Part shown: piece after piece, positions 1 through 9,618 of the stretch | How positions within the stretch are numbered: the first letter of the stretch is position 1 | Layout of the letters: the number at the start of each line of letters is the position of its first letter | Source: Methanospirillum lacunae | Lineage (GTDB): Archaea; Halobacteriota; Methanomicrobia; Methanomicrobiales; Methanospirillaceae | Assembly (NCBI RefSeq): GCF_003173355.1 | Contig: NZ_QGMY01000008.1 | Location: 124,001-188,000 of the forward strand | Length of the DNA stretch: 64,000 nucleotides | Direction of reading: 5' to 3' | Made by a program: the position numbers and the translations under genes | Notes under the pieces: generated by a model | Seen by the model: the letters and a program-made list of their open reading frames with translations, nothing else | What the model was told of the DNA's origin: nothing | Database searches by the model: none

Positions 1-388
1 ATATTATCGTATAAATAAAATTCTATTTATTCTTCTAATAAATAAAATATTATCACTATGATATTTAGAAATCTTAAAATAAATGGCAATCTTTAATGGT
101 TAAATCTACCTTTTTTCTTCTTTAAAGCAATCGTTGGATTTGTATGTGTAATTAACTAATAGTACGATTATTGAATCCTTGTACTTATCAATTCAAAAAA
201 CAATTATGTTTATAATGTCATCTCAATAAAATATGAAAAACCATGTTTCTCCATCTTTCAATATATTATCAATACCAAACAATTAATTTTCGATATTCTT
301 AGTTAAATTTAAAAAAATTAATATACTCTTCATACTTACGAATAGGTGTTGATGCTGAGAGTATCAGCTTGATTGTAGGAGATAGTAC
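1..388. promoter_or_regulatory. AT-rich upstream region with probable promoter of the secreted protein gene
   Basis: No credible gene is seen in this very AT-rich stretch. The 11-base string ATAAATAAAAT occurs at about 11 and 39, each flanked by ATATTATC or ATTATC, so the left edge has a short imperfect repeat. A TATA-like TTAATATA lies near 318-325. It is followed by a leader of roughly 40 bases and a GGAGA ribosome binding site just before the ATG at 389. The promoter call is inferred from spacing only. Confidence 0.4.
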
Positions 389-1228
389 ATGAAGTTCGTA
401 TTTGTAGCAATTGTTGCAGTGGTTGCCCTTGTGGCAGTTACCGGTTTTGCAGCAGCAGACCGTTTGCCCAATGCAACCCCTGAGAACCAGGTTTTTTCCA
501 TTGACACCGTAATCGATGCCACTGGAGCAGTAGACGACAAGAGCACCATGTCCTGGGTTATTGCAACTCCAGGTAAAATCCCAACCGGAATCCTTGGAGC
601 AAGTCAGGTTATTTCTGATGTAACCTACAAGGATGCAATCCTCACTAATGGTGGAAAGCTTGCTGAAAACAAGAACTTTGATTTCAACTCAAAGAGCCAG
701 AGCAGTGGCCTTTACAACATTGAATCACAGAAGGTTCTGACCTATGCAAGCACCGAAGGTGCACACCTTGTTGGTGAGGAAGAGTACACTCTCTCTGTTG
801 CAGGAAACTTTGCAAGCTCATCAGATAACATCCGCTGTGTATTTTCAACCCTCAATGGTTCAATGCTCCCGGCATTCTGTAACATTGTCTCTGCAAAGAG
901 CAGCCTTGTTAATGTAAACAGCGCCCAGGTTTCAACCAAGGGACAGATTCGTGCAACTGCAGACACCGCTGATGTTCCAGCAGGTCTGAACTACCAGATT
1001 GCAGTTACTCCTGATGCAAACTCCGGAAGCGGCTTTGCAGAAGGTACTGTAAAGACAGTCTTTGCAGGTAGCATCATGGAAGCCCGTGATAGTAACTACG
1101 ACGATGGAACTGGAAGAACCTGGAACAAGACCGCAGCAACCAACAACTGGAAAGACACTACCTCAGTAACTGGTGGAATCAAGACCCTGCAGAAGGCCTT
1201 TACCTACCAGTCCGGTTTCAAGGTATAA
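389..1228 (+). CDS. Secreted protein of unknown function, probably abundant
   Basis: The 279-residue product begins with a clear signal peptide: Lys near the start, a hydrophobic run from about residue 3 to 20, and an A-A-A-D cleavage region near residue 23. The mature part is rich in Ser, Thr, Asn, Ala and Gly, has few charged clusters and only two Cys, and shows no transmembrane segment or anchor at the C-terminus. This fits a soluble or sheath/cell-surface protein. A GGAGA ribosome binding site lies about 7 bases upstream of the ATG, and a strong terminator follows, so the gene is monocistronic. The regular codon choice suggests high expression. I do not recognise a domain; a sheath-associated or S-layer-related role is possible but unproven. 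Confidence 0.8.
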   Translation: MKFVFVAIVAVVALVAVTGFAAADRLPNATPENQVFSIDTVIDATGAVDDKSTMSWVIATPGKIPTGILGASQVISDVTYKDAILTNGGKLAENKNFDFNSKSQSSGLYNIESQKVLTYASTEGAHLVGEEEYTLSVAGNFASSSDNIRCVFSTLNGSMLPAFCNIVSAKSSLVNVNSAQVSTKGQIRATADTADVPAGLNYQIAVTPDANSGSGFAEGTVKTVFAGSIMEARDSNYDDGTGRTWNKTAATNNWKDTTSVTGGIKTLQKAFTYQSGFKV

Positions 1229-1244
1229 TCAAAGACTCCAAGAT

Positions 1245-1275
1245 CTGATAATTTTTATCAGTTCTTTTTATTTTT
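1245..1275 (+). terminator. Hairpin plus T-tract after the secreted protein gene
   Basis: CTGATAA (1245-1251) and TTATCAG (1255-1261) form a perfect 7-bp stem with a 3-base loop, followed at once by TTCTTTTTATTTTT. The position, 17 bases after the stop codon, fits a transcription terminator for the preceding gene. Confidence 0.65.
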
Positions 1276-1493
1276 GATCACCTTTTTACCCCTACATTTT
1301 GATTATTATCTGAGCATGAATTATATTTTAAATATATTCGATAAACTTCCTTAAAGATAGTCAAGAATGTAGTATCCCTAAAGAATATTATATCGAAAAA
1401 AATGGTGTTTTATTACATAGAACGAAACATATTACATATCTTTCAGTGTCACTGATCTGAAAAAGAAGATTTGTTTTTTCGGTTTTTTTTATC

Positions 1494-2246
1494 TTAATCT
1501 ATTGCAATTCCGCCAAAGTCACGATACTCAAAGCATTCGCATTTGAGATGTGAAAGATTCGGAGCACTTGTCCCGGACTCTAATTCATCAGGTTTTCCTT
1601 TCCATATTACGGTTCCTTTCTCCAGAATAATTACCCTGTCACCGATAATCTGGGCGTCCTTTATTGAATGAGTAACCATAATCGCAGGATGACTACTTGT
1701 AACCAGTTGTTCTCTCAGTTCAAGTCTGATCTTCTCTCTGGCCATAGGATCAAGAGCTGTAAGTGGCTCATCAAGTAACAGGAGATGTGGCTGAACGATA
1801 AGAGCCCTGGCTAGAGCTACACGCTGTCTCTGTCCTCCTGATAGATTTGTCACCCTCTCATTCCTTACATGTGCAATTTCAAGATCCTCAAGGGTCCTCT
1901 GGATCTGAGAAACAATTTGTTCTTTTGGTATCTTTCGCATTTTAAGGCCATATGCGATGTTATCGAAGACAGACATATGGGGGAATAGTGCATAATTCTG
2001 AAACACATATCCAATGTTTCGCTCTTCAGGGGGGGAGAATATTTTTTGTTTAGCGTTGAATACAACGTGACCGTTGAGGACAATTTCTCCATCATCCGGT
2101 TCTAATAACCCTGAGAGAAGGTTGAGAACAGTTGATTTTCCAGAGCCATTTGTACCAAGAAGGATAAGAACTTCTCCGGGATTAACCGTTAAATCTATAT
2201 TCAATTTAAAATCCCTGAGTTGTTTCTCCAGGTTTGCAGTTAACAT
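1494..2246 (-). CDS. modC: Molybdate/tungstate ABC transporter ATP-binding protein
   Basis: This 250-residue ATPase powers import of molybdate or tungstate at the inner face of the membrane. The Walker A motif GTNGSGKST is at residues 31-39, a Q-loop FQN at about 82-84, the signature LSGGQ at 135-139, Walker B LLLLDEP at about 155-161, and the switch histidine in VTHS at about 193. It overlaps the permease gene by one base (TGATG), so the two are translationally coupled. Many ModC proteins carry a C-terminal TOBE/Mop regulatory domain of about 70-140 residues; here the chain ends soon after the ATPase core, so that domain is absent. A separate Mop protein is encoded at 13445. Sulfate or another oxyanion cannot be excluded, but modA and fdhD in the same region favour Mo/W. 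Confidence 0.85.
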   Translation of the reverse strand: MLTANLEKQLRDFKLNIDLTVNPGEVLILLGTNGSGKSTVLNLLSGLLEPDDGEIVLNGHVVFNAKQKIFSPPEERNIGYVFQNYALFPHMSVFDNIAYGLKMRKIPKEQIVSQIQRTLEDLEIAHVRNERVTNLSGGQRQRVALARALIVQPHLLLLDEPLTALDPMAREKIRLELREQLVTSSHPAIMVTHSIKDAQIIGDRVIILEKGTVIWKGKPDELESGTSAPNLSHLKCECFEYRDFGGIAID

Positions 2247-3058
2247 CAGGGTGACCTCCCTGCAAGAACCCGTATTGTAATGAGAATAACACAGGATATC
2301 GCGATAAGTACAAGAGATAAGGATATTGATGCAGAGAGATCATTCTGCATAAAACCATAGATTGCCAGGGGCATTGTCTGTGTCTTTCCTGGTAGATTTC
2401 CTGCAACCATAATGGTTGCTCCAAATTCTCCAATAGCCCGGGCAAAACCAAGAATTACACCAGATACCAGCCCTGTCCATGCGAGAGGTATTGTGATCCT
2501 GATGAATGTTGTAAGTTGTGATGCCCCTAGGGTTCGTGATGCAGATTCATATGACTGATCAACCATAGCAAAGGCAGTTTTTGCCTGTCTGATGTAGAGG
2601 GGCCCTGCAACAAATACCTGGGCGAGTACGACTGCAAAAGTTGTAAAAATTATGGTTATTCCGATACTATTAAAATAGGACCCGATAAGGCCCCTTCTTC
2701 CAAAAAGGACCAGAAGTGAAAGACCGGCAACAGAGGGGGGAAGAACAATGGGGAGATCAAGAAGGGTTTCAACAAAGTCTCTTCCATGATAGGACACCCT
2801 GGCGTTCAGGTATGCCAGAGGAGTGCCTATGATCACCACAATCATTGTTGATGCTGCGGCAGTGATTAGTGAGAGAAAGATTGCACTCTCGACCTCTGGT
2901 TTTAAAATCGCAGCAATAAATTCATCAGGAGTTATCCTGAGCAATAGTGAGATGAGAGGCAGAGTGAAAAAAAGGATTGTTATGAGAACGATAAAACCAA
3001 ATATGACCGGAGCTATCCTGGCTGCCAGAGTTCTGGAATTGATGGTGCCGGGTTTCAT
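2246..3058 (-). CDS. modB: Molybdate/tungstate ABC transporter permease
   Basis: The 270-residue membrane protein has about six transmembrane helices, the first near residues 12-40. A cytoplasmic EAA-type loop (R-T-L-G-A-S then I-P-L-A-W-T-G) sits near residues 175-200 and is the docking site for the ATPase. This pattern is that of the ModB/WtpB/CysT permease family. It is the first gene of a two-gene operon with modC and is transcribed away from the DUF364 gene. No substrate-binding protein lies in this operon; the likely partner is modA at 19067. The assignment to Mo/W rather than sulfate rests on that context. Confidence 0.85.
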   Translation of the reverse strand: MKPGTINSRTLAARIAPVIFGFIVLITILFFTLPLISLLLRITPDEFIAAILKPEVESAIFLSLITAAASTMIVVIIGTPLAYLNARVSYHGRDFVETLLDLPIVLPPSVAGLSLLVLFGRRGLIGSYFNSIGITIIFTTFAVVLAQVFVAGPLYIRQAKTAFAMVDQSYESASRTLGASQLTTFIRITIPLAWTGLVSGVILGFARAIGEFGATIMVAGNLPGKTQTMPLAIYGFMQNDLSASISLSLVLIAISCVILITIRVLAGRSP

Positions 3059-3364
3059 GATCCTAATTCCTGTGGTGACATATAGATCAGGCTTGCTAAT
3101 CTATTCATTCCCTAAATGTCTTTCATAGGTAATTTAAATTTCCAATCATATTTCCAGAAGAAGGTCTGGAATAATGGAATGATAGATGTAATCCGCCCAT
3201 ATTATTTCCTATTATTTTCACTTGGTTGTATGTTCTGATTGTTCATAGGTAACACTTCAATTTTTTTATCTGTATAAATTCGTATACTCATAGCAATAAT
3301 TGAAATAATCTTTTAACTTTTTTTACATATATCATAGAGTACTAAGTATCGTTTCGGAAAAATC
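3059..3364. promoter_or_regulatory. Divergent intergenic region between modB and the DUF364 gene
   Basis: No gene is seen. On the plus strand a TATA-like TTTACATATATC at about 3322-3333 lies some 35 bases before the DUF364 ATG, which predicts a leader of only about 12 bases. No convincing ribosome binding site precedes that ATG. The region must also carry the modBC promoter on the other strand. I found no clear palindromic operator. Confidence 0.4.
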
Positions 3365-4249
3365 ATGAATCAAAATCCTGTATCAATCCTTGAAAAGGGA
3401 TATAATAAACTTCTAAGCGAGTATAATAGGCTAAATCTACCTGAAATCAGAGTGAAACAATTCGGAATCAATCCGGGATGGAATGCTGTCATCGGAACCA
3501 ATGGTTGCTGCGGGGTTGCGATGAGTTTTCAGGACAATAATCCTGTCTATGACTCTGATCAGACCGGATTGGATTATTCATATCTTCAAACCTGTATTGG
3601 CCAACCACTCTTTGAGGTGTCCAGGGAAACGATGTCAGATTCATGTTTAAGTAGACGTTCAATCGGCCTTGCCGCATTAAATGCCCTTTCACAACCGTTT
3701 GTAACAGATGAGATCCTGAAAGAGAAAGGATTCAAAGTTGGGATCGAGGTAAAAGATCTGGTTAGAAGTGATGATAATCTTGTAATTGTTGGATATGGCG
3801 GTCTTGTAAAGAGTTATGCTGGCCGTTGTCGGGAATTACATGTTACAGACCAGCGGCCGGTTGAATCCTTTAAAACTATGATTATTGGTGAAATCATTAC
3901 TTCAGGCCCGGTTGGTATAACTGTCCATCCTGCAGATGAAAACCGGGAGGTACTAGCCGATGCTGATGTGGCAATAATAACTGGTTCGACTCTTGTGAAT
4001 GGAACATTTAATGAGGTAGTCGGATATGCAAAGAATGCCAGAATTAGAGCACTTTATGGATCTAGTGCCCAACTAATACCTGATGTACTTTTTGAGAATG
4101 GCATCAATATCGCGATGTCGGTTGCTATCAGCGATCCTCAAAAGTTTGAATATGATGTCATGAATGCTCCAGATATGGAAACGGCCCTTCGTAAGCATCA
4201 GAGAAAATATAATGTTGGAGATCCCGATAAACTCTATGATATCAAATAG
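3365..4249 (+). CDS. DUF364/DUF4213 family protein, putative metal chelation
   Basis: The 294-residue soluble protein matches the two-part family of DUF4213 (N-terminal, about residues 10-95, with NGCCGVA near 46-52) and DUF364, described as a putative heavy-metal chelation domain (about residues 110-285). The second half has a Rossmann-like core with the glycine run VGYGGLV near residue 140. Another typical stretch, IITGSTLVNGT, lies near 205-220. Members often sit beside metal transporters or are linked to molybdenum or iron handling. Here the gene is divergent from modBC, suggesting a role in Mo/W handling. The exact reaction is unknown and the metal link is inferred. Confidence 0.7.
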   Translation: MNQNPVSILEKGYNKLLSEYNRLNLPEIRVKQFGINPGWNAVIGTNGCCGVAMSFQDNNPVYDSDQTGLDYSYLQTCIGQPLFEVSRETMSDSCLSRRSIGLAALNALSQPFVTDEILKEKGFKVGIEVKDLVRSDDNLVIVGYGGLVKSYAGRCRELHVTDQRPVESFKTMIIGEIITSGPVGITVHPADENREVLADADVAIITGSTLVNGTFNEVVGYAKNARIRALYGSSAQLIPDVLFENGINIAMSVAISDPQKFEYDVMNAPDMETALRKHQRKYNVGDPDKLYDIK

Positions 4250-4287
4250 ATATCATTATATTATTGATAAATGGGATTATCGAGAGA

Positions 4288-4914
4288 TTACTTAGAAAAA
4301 ATTATCCAGAACCCTGATTCATCATTGATGATCCGAAATTCACTAATACCAGCAGATCGTATACTATCCTCAATCTCACCAGGGCCATATTTACGAAATC
4401 GTACTCCCGGAATTGTCTCCATGTCACATTCTGATGAGTTCTCTTTTTTTTGTTGATTGACGGCATTTCTAATCTCTGATGAACCATACCCTCCACCAAT
4501 GTATGCAAGGCCTCCATCTCTGAGAACCCGACGAATTTCATTAAATGCAATTGGAAGGTTCCTCCAGAAGTGATATGAACCACGGCTCACAACCAGGTCG
4601 CACGATCCATGAGTGAGGGGAATTCTATGAACATCACCGATAATTGGATGTATACGCCCTGATAAATTCTGTAATTTGGTATTTTTCATCAGAAGGGACT
4701 GCATTTTTGCTGAGTTATCAAGTGCCATTATGGATAGATTTGATGAAGTAACTAGTGCCATGGAAAGAGGACCTGGACCTGAACCAATGTCTATACAGGT
4801 TCCATCTCTGATCCCGGTTTTCTCAAGAATCTGGCTGGCAATAACCGGATAAATCTGTGCAAATACAGATCTTGTTAAATTGTCATACCTGTCTGCGTCT
4901 TCAGTTTTCATCAA
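4288..4914 (-). CDS. Class I SAM-dependent methyltransferase
   Basis: The 208-residue soluble protein has the class I methyltransferase fold. Motif I CIDIGSGPGPLS lies near residues 40-51, an acidic residue after the second strand in ALDNS near 68-72, GDVHRIP near 92-98, and VVSRGSYHFW near 107-116. This is the Methyltransf_11/25 type. The substrate is not predictable. The gene converges on the DUF364 gene 38 bases away and is not obviously in an operon. It is the first of five methyltransferases within the Mo/W region. Confidence 0.75.
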   Translation of the reverse strand: MMKTEDADRYDNLTRSVFAQIYPVIASQILEKTGIRDGTCIDIGSGPGPLSMALVTSSNLSIMALDNSAKMQSLLMKNTKLQNLSGRIHPIIGDVHRIPLTHGSCDLVVSRGSYHFWRNLPIAFNEIRRVLRDGGLAYIGGGYGSSEIRNAVNQQKKENSSECDMETIPGVRFRKYGPGEIEDSIRSAGISEFRIINDESGFWIIFSK

Positions 4915-5069
4915 AAGGTATCCTGTAATATGATCATGGATATGAAAAAAACTAATGATATCATTTGTGATGATTAGTAAATGTAATTTCTTAATCTATC
5001 TAAATAAATTACCTTTGTGTAAGGGATGATTGAACAAAAAAGAACTGGTATTATTGGTTTTACCGGTAA

Positions 5070-6173
5070 TTATAGGAAAACAAGCATTGTGGCAGTCTGA
5101 TTGATATGACCTATGTATTCTTCTCCATAGGTTGAAAATCCAACCATTGGTATATCTTTGAATATTGATCCATATGCATCATTCTTGCCATCCTGATAAA
5201 GTTGAAGAGTTCTCAGAATGCAGTTAAAGTTTATAAGCCCTTTAATAGGCCCGTTCTTCTCCTGAATTTTTTGAATGTCTGCTGTTGTGTCAGCAATGAT
5301 ATCTGTGGATTCAAGAACTTGGAGATCAACTCCCTCCTTGATCTGGCAGTAGAAGTAGATCGAACTTCCGTCAACACGCTGTGGACTTCGAACAAATGGT
5401 TCGCCGTCAGCAATAAGCCCTACTGGATGAGTCATGAAGTATGAAGCCACATCGGTTTCGTTGGCATCAATTGCTTTTGCATATGCACTGACTGCAGGCA
5501 GGCCATTGAACTCAATAACCTTACGGTTCGCTTCATCAACAGATGTTGGGGTTAGTTTTTTACCAGTTTCACAGAAAGACTGTGTTTTGAGAAGTTCAAA
5601 TCTCGATGCCGGCTTGATGAGAGCAAGGACCGCTGCATTGTTGTAGACCTTTCCATCCAGATACACATAGGTCTTTTTAAAAGCCAGGTCATCGCCAGCT
5701 GAACCGCCGATTACCGGAATGTCCACAAGATCCCCTATCTTTTCCATGAGCCCTTCTTCAGCACAAGAAAGTCCGTCGATAAGGATTATCCCCACATACT
5801 TATCTGGGTTTAATTCAAGTGGTTTTAATCCGAATTTGTCTGCAAGGCTGATTATTGCACGTGAAGGAGCCTTACGATCACTGAGATCAATAACATCTGC
5901 CTCAATTCCTGATATAGCATCAGATTCTAAAGCCATTGCAACAACTGAGTTCTTCAGCATGCTTCCTGATACCAACTCACCTGCAGTAGAGCATCCAATC
6001 ACTGTTGCAGTAGGGAATTTCTCTTTCATGGTCTTGCTAATGGATTCTGGATCGTATTGTGAAGACGCAAAAAAGAGAACAACAACCGGTGTAAGCCCAG
6101 AAAATGAGGATGAAATTTCTGTTGCAGCAGCAGTCGGGTCTGGTTTTATTGAATGTGATACCTTAATTGTCAT
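5070..6173 (-). CDS. FIST domain sensory protein
   Basis: The 367-residue protein matches the FIST family: FIST_N (about residues 28-215, with VIGCSTAGEL near 56-65) followed by FIST_C (about 220-350). FIST domains are predicted small-ligand sensors, possibly for amino acids, and usually occur fused or linked to signal transduction proteins. No transmembrane segment is evident, so the protein is probably cytoplasmic. It lies one base after the stop of a 68-residue protein gene, which indicates an operon. The output partner is not visible in the immediate neighbourhood. Confidence 0.75.
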   Translation of the reverse strand: MTIKVSHSIKPDPTAAATEISSSFSGLTPVVVLFFASSQYDPESISKTMKEKFPTATVIGCSTAGELVSGSMLKNSVVAMALESDAISGIEADVIDLSDRKAPSRAIISLADKFGLKPLELNPDKYVGIILIDGLSCAEEGLMEKIGDLVDIPVIGGSAGDDLAFKKTYVYLDGKVYNNAAVLALIKPASRFELLKTQSFCETGKKLTPTSVDEANRKVIEFNGLPAVSAYAKAIDANETDVASYFMTHPVGLIADGEPFVRSPQRVDGSSIYFYCQIKEGVDLQVLESTDIIADTTADIQKIQEKNGPIKGLINFNCILRTLQLYQDGKNDAYGSIFKDIPMVGFSTYGEEYIGHINQTATMLVFL

Positions 6174-6174
6174 A

Positions 6175-6381
6175 TTACACCGTTAGCTGAACGCCCATAT
6201 CTTTTGCGATCTGTCTGATCTTTTCAATAACAACAGGATCATCATCAGATGAGGCAGTATACTTCGCTCCGTCAATACCTTTTAAAAGAAGTTTCGTTCT
6301 TGTAGTAGATTCCAGGCTGGGATTTCCCTTTGCCCGTTGCTCAATGAGGTTATCTATAAGCGTTTTAATTTTTCCTGACAT
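6175..6381 (-). CDS. Small conserved-type protein upstream of the FIST gene
   Basis: This 68-residue, mostly helical and charged protein is encoded immediately before the FIST protein, with a one-base gap between genes. The shared transcript suggests it works with the FIST sensor. I do not recognise a domain. It has no Cys, no signal peptide and no membrane segment. The N-terminal half looks like an amphipathic helix, and the C-terminal half (about residues 45-68) like a second helix ending in a short strand. Confidence 0.55.
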   Translation of the reverse strand: MSGKIKTLIDNLIEQRAKGNPSLESTTRTKLLLKGIDGAKYTASSDDDPVVIEKIRQIAKDMGVQLTV

Positions 6382-6680
6382 ACATCATCCTATGGATTCT
6401 TTAAATTCATATTAACTTGTGACTATATCTATATTCCTTAATTAAATTAGCAAGATTTGCCTAATGCTCAAATATTATGCCTTATAATTATCGGTGAATC
6501 TGATTGATTCGTATGAAGTGAAAAGATCCGGGAAAAATTCGGAAAGTACCATGAGTAATATAAAAATCCTCTAGTGACGTATCTGTTGAGCCGCTGTTAT
6601 TGCCAGATTTAAGGAATTTTGTAACTGGGAAAAACATGATATGGGAAACCTCATGGTAATGGACTCATCAATACTATTCT

Positions 6681-7862
6681 ATGACTTCCCCTCCTCGTGA
6701 TATCTACCTCAATAACGCTGCAACAACCTGGCCAAAACCAGAACGGGTTATCGATGCTGTACAGGCTCATCTTCACAGACTCCCCGGTGAATCCGGGCGT
6801 TCAACCGATGAACTAACCGTCGATCCGGTTCAGGAGGCACGAGAGACTGTATCAGAATTTTTGGGTTGTAAAGAGCCTGATCATCTGATCTTCACTTCTG
6901 GTGCAACTCAGTCTCTGAATATGTTGATTCATGGATTTGCAGCCGGGCAGGAGGATATGTTTCATGTAATTACCACGGATTTGGATCATAACTCAGTCCT
7001 GAGGCCACTTACAACCCTTGCTGATAATAATCGAATTGAGGTCTCGGTTATCCCATCACGAGACGGATATATTCACTCGTCTGATATCATCAGTGCCATA
7101 AGGGATGATACGCGTCTTTTCGTCATAAATCAGGGAAGTAATGTTCTTGGGACAGTTCAGAATATTCATGAGATACATTCTGCTCTCAAACGTGCTGATT
7201 TATTCATGATAGTTGACGGATCACAGACAGCAGGTCAGATACCCGTTGATCTCTCTAGACTTGGTGCTGATGCCTTTGTATTTACCGGGCATAAATACCT
7301 CTTTGGCATGCCCGGAATTGGAGGCTTCTGGATCCGCGATCCTGATGTTGTACAACCAATAATACAAGGAGGAACTGGCACTAATTCAGCAAACCTTCGG
7401 CAACCATCAATTCTTCCTGAACGATATGAAGCAGGAACGCCCAATTATCCTGGAATTGTATCACTTGAAGCCGGAATATCCTACCTGCGTGAGATTGGCA
7501 ACTCCCGCATCGCTGATCATCAAAGAAAGTGTATCGATGCTTTTTATGATCCCTTAAAGGATTCAGATCAGATTATCAAATATCATCCTACACCCGATAT
7601 TCCGGTTTTTCCGGTTAACATCAAAGGAATGGATCCCGATACCGCAGGGTTTGTAATCAGAACAACATATGGAATCATTACGAGAACTGGCCTTCACTGT
7701 GCTCCACTAATTCATGCCAGAATCACCGATGGAAAAGGGTGTGTGAGATTAAGTCCATCTATACTCACTGATCCATCAGATTGTAGGTTTGCTGGTGAAG
7801 TTCTGGCATCATTGGGTGATCAGGTTCAGTCTGCAGGAACTACATCTAAGGCTAGTCAGTAA
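6681..7862 (+). CDS. Cysteine desulfurase-like class V aminotransferase
   Basis: The 393-residue protein is a PLP-dependent fold-type I enzyme of the NifS/SufS group. The N-terminal YLNNAATTWPKP is typical of the TIGR01977-type cysteine desulfurase family. PLP-site features are His103, Asp179, Gln182 and the Schiff-base lysine K205 in FTGHKYLFG. A cysteine, C340 in RTGLHCAP, sits where the persulfide-forming Cys of SufS-type enzymes is found. It probably mobilises sulfur from cysteine for Fe-S clusters, thiolation or Mo/W cofactor sulfuration. Its end overlaps by 11 bases the end of the convergent methyltransferase gene. No scaffold gene (sufBC, iscU) is nearby, so the acceptor is unknown; fdhD at 19971 is a tempting downstream user. 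Confidence 0.8.
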   Translation: MTSPPRDIYLNNAATTWPKPERVIDAVQAHLHRLPGESGRSTDELTVDPVQEARETVSEFLGCKEPDHLIFTSGATQSLNMLIHGFAAGQEDMFHVITTDLDHNSVLRPLTTLADNNRIEVSVIPSRDGYIHSSDIISAIRDDTRLFVINQGSNVLGTVQNIHEIHSALKRADLFMIVDGSQTAGQIPVDLSRLGADAFVFTGHKYLFGMPGIGGFWIRDPDVVQPIIQGGTGTNSANLRQPSILPERYEAGTPNYPGIVSLEAGISYLREIGNSRIADHQRKCIDAFYDPLKDSDQIIKYHPTPDIPVFPVNIKGMDPDTAGFVIRTTYGIITRTGLHCAPLIHARITDGKGCVRLSPSILTDPSDCRFAGEVLASLGDQVQSAGTTSKASQ

Positions 7863-9051
7863 ACCCGGGATCACTTTTCCTTGATGAAATACCCATTAAT
7901 TCCAATGTTTGCAGCCATTCAGGGTTCTGGGTATCAACAGTGAGCGTGATCATTTTTTCACGTTCTTTTTTTGAGAGCAATGAAATCCGGAGACAGGGAG
8001 CTGGTTTGGGCTCTTCTTTCTTTTTGCAGATGATCATGGTTACTGAATAATCATCTGTGAAGAGGTCAGGTATTCGTTCTACCTGTTTTATGGTAAAACC
8101 ACAATCCTGGAGAGAGCGAAGATAATCGTCTGAAAGAAATGTCTGTTTCTTGCCTCTGTGAGATTTCCACTCGGGTTCTTCACCAATCATCCACATCCTG
8201 CTCTCTAACTGGGAAAGAGGGTTATCAGCAATCTCATTATCACCAGACTGGATATTGACAAAGATTCCTCCCGGAGCAAGAGCATCATAGATCTTAGGTA
8301 TCATTGAAGTATTCTTTCCACTTGGGTTCGAGGATGAAAGGATGAGATTATATCCTGCTCCAATTTCATCTGTAAAGAAATTTCCAGGACATACCTTCAC
8401 CTGCTCATCCATATCATGGGCTATTATGTAATCACATGCTGTATCCGTTACTTCCGGTAAATCAAACACAATACATGTGAGATCCTGTTTCAGGGAGGCT
8501 AGGGCAATAGAATATAGTCCGTGACCTCCGCCGAGATCCAGCATTAGTCGGGCAGAGAGAAATTCAGGAAGTGCAACAATAGACCTGATAACCTGCTGAA
8601 GTCTTCCGGTCATTGCATTCTCTGCCATCGGAGGCAGGCACATATCGCAGAAGAACTCCTTTTTATCATATATTACAGGCCCATTTTTTATGACATCAGG
8701 GAGATGTACCCAGAGTTCAGAGATCTTTTTCTTAATTTTCTCCAGATATGCCCCCTGATAATACGGTGATCCAGATGAGAAGTATGTGGTGGCTAATTGT
8801 GTATTCTGATATAATCCATTATTCTCACAGATAAAGTCACAATCAACAAGAATTCGTAACAATGGGGGAAGCATTTCATGACGAGGAATAACCTTGCTGA
8901 GTTCAGTAATAGAGACCGGTGTATCCAGATAATCGAACAGTTTTAATTCAAGTGCTGCAAGAAGAGAGTAAAACTGTTGTGTTTGAGCAGCCATCCTGTT
9001 TACTTTCCGAAACAGCAGATGTGGCTCAGTTGGGGGATTTGTAATAAACAC
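7852..9051 (-). CDS. O-methyltransferase-type SAM methyltransferase with winged-helix N-terminus
   Basis: The architecture is that of plant-type O-methyltransferases and BchU/CrtF: a helical/winged-helix dimerisation domain (LELKLFDYL region) and a C-terminal class I methyltransferase with motif I LDLGGGHGLYS. An extra tail of about 60 residues follows the methyltransferase domain. The start is uncertain. An in-frame ATG at 9144 sits about 25 bases after a TATA-like ATATATAA and could be leaderless. Alignment with the related gene at 27190 fits the GTG at 9051 better, and the extra 31 residues look low-complexity. It converges on the desulfurase gene and diverges from the small gene at 9319. 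Substrate unknown. Confidence 0.7.
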   Translation of the reverse strand: MFITNPPTEPHLLFRKVNRMAAQTQQFYSLLAALELKLFDYLDTPVSITELSKVIPRHEMLPPLLRILVDCDFICENNGLYQNTQLATTYFSSGSPYYQGAYLEKIKKKISELWVHLPDVIKNGPVIYDKKEFFCDMCLPPMAENAMTGRLQQVIRSIVALPEFLSARLMLDLGGGHGLYSIALASLKQDLTCIVFDLPEVTDTACDYIIAHDMDEQVKVCPGNFFTDEIGAGYNLILSSSNPSGKNTSMIPKIYDALAPGGIFVNIQSGDNEIADNPLSQLESRMWMIGEEPEWKSHRGKKQTFLSDDYLRSLQDCGFTIKQVERIPDLFTDDYSVTMIICKKKEEPKPAPCLRISLLSKKEREKMITLTVDTQNPEWLQTLELMGISSRKSDPGFTD

Positions 9052-9318
9052 CCGTTGCTTGTTTCGGTTATTTTGTTTTCCTTTTTGGCACTGTAGAGAG
9101 GATATAGTAGATGATATTTGGTGTGAACAGAGTGTTGGTATCATTTTGATCAATACTTATTGTATCTTATTATATATCATTTGTATGGAAGATATCTTCC
9201 TAAAACAACTATTTAATTACTATTGTTGTGGATATTTGTAATAGCAGAAAGTCAATTAAATCAGGATATTAATTGAATATGTATTTACGATTTTTATATT
9301 ATATTGAGGATTCAGGTT

Positions 9319-9618
9319 ATGTTTAATACCATTCAGGAAGTTAAAGTCAAACAATGTGGAGACGGGAAGATAAAAAAAGAGTATCTTCTTCCCGGTCCGG
9401 TCAAACGCGAGATGCTCGATTCCATGAAACCTGCAGGAGATATTTACATCATGGATTATCTGGCAGATCCTGTATATACCATTATCAATGGGACCGTTTT
9501 TAATATGAGAGGAGTTATTGGGAAAAAGAAGATTGAAGTCTGGTATGCAGCAGATGAGCTAAAACAGTCAGAAGAATTTCTACTCTCACTGTTTTTGTCA
9601 GTACTTTCAGGGGAATAA
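9319..9618 (+). CDS. Small protein, paralogue of the one at 16577
   Basis: The 99-residue protein starts at the ATG at 9319, with GAGGA 8 bases upstream. It shares a block with the 123-residue protein at 16577-16948: a basic/polar start, then K-x-E-Y-L-L-x-x-P-V-x-R-E, then a variable strand-rich half. It has no signal peptide or membrane segment and a single Cys. I do not recognise a family. Both copies lie beside methyltransferase genes in the Mo/W region, so a shared role with them is a reasonable guess. Confidence 0.6.
   Translation: MFNTIQEVKVKQCGDGKIKKEYLLPGPVKREMLDSMKPAGDIYIMDYLADPVYTIINGTVFNMRGVIGKKKIEVWYAADELKQSEEFLLSLFLSVLSGE

Noticed and set aside
5719-6186. 155-codon plus-strand frame opposite the FIST gene
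   Set aside because: The minus strand encodes an unambiguous FIST protein; the plus frame is a shadow.
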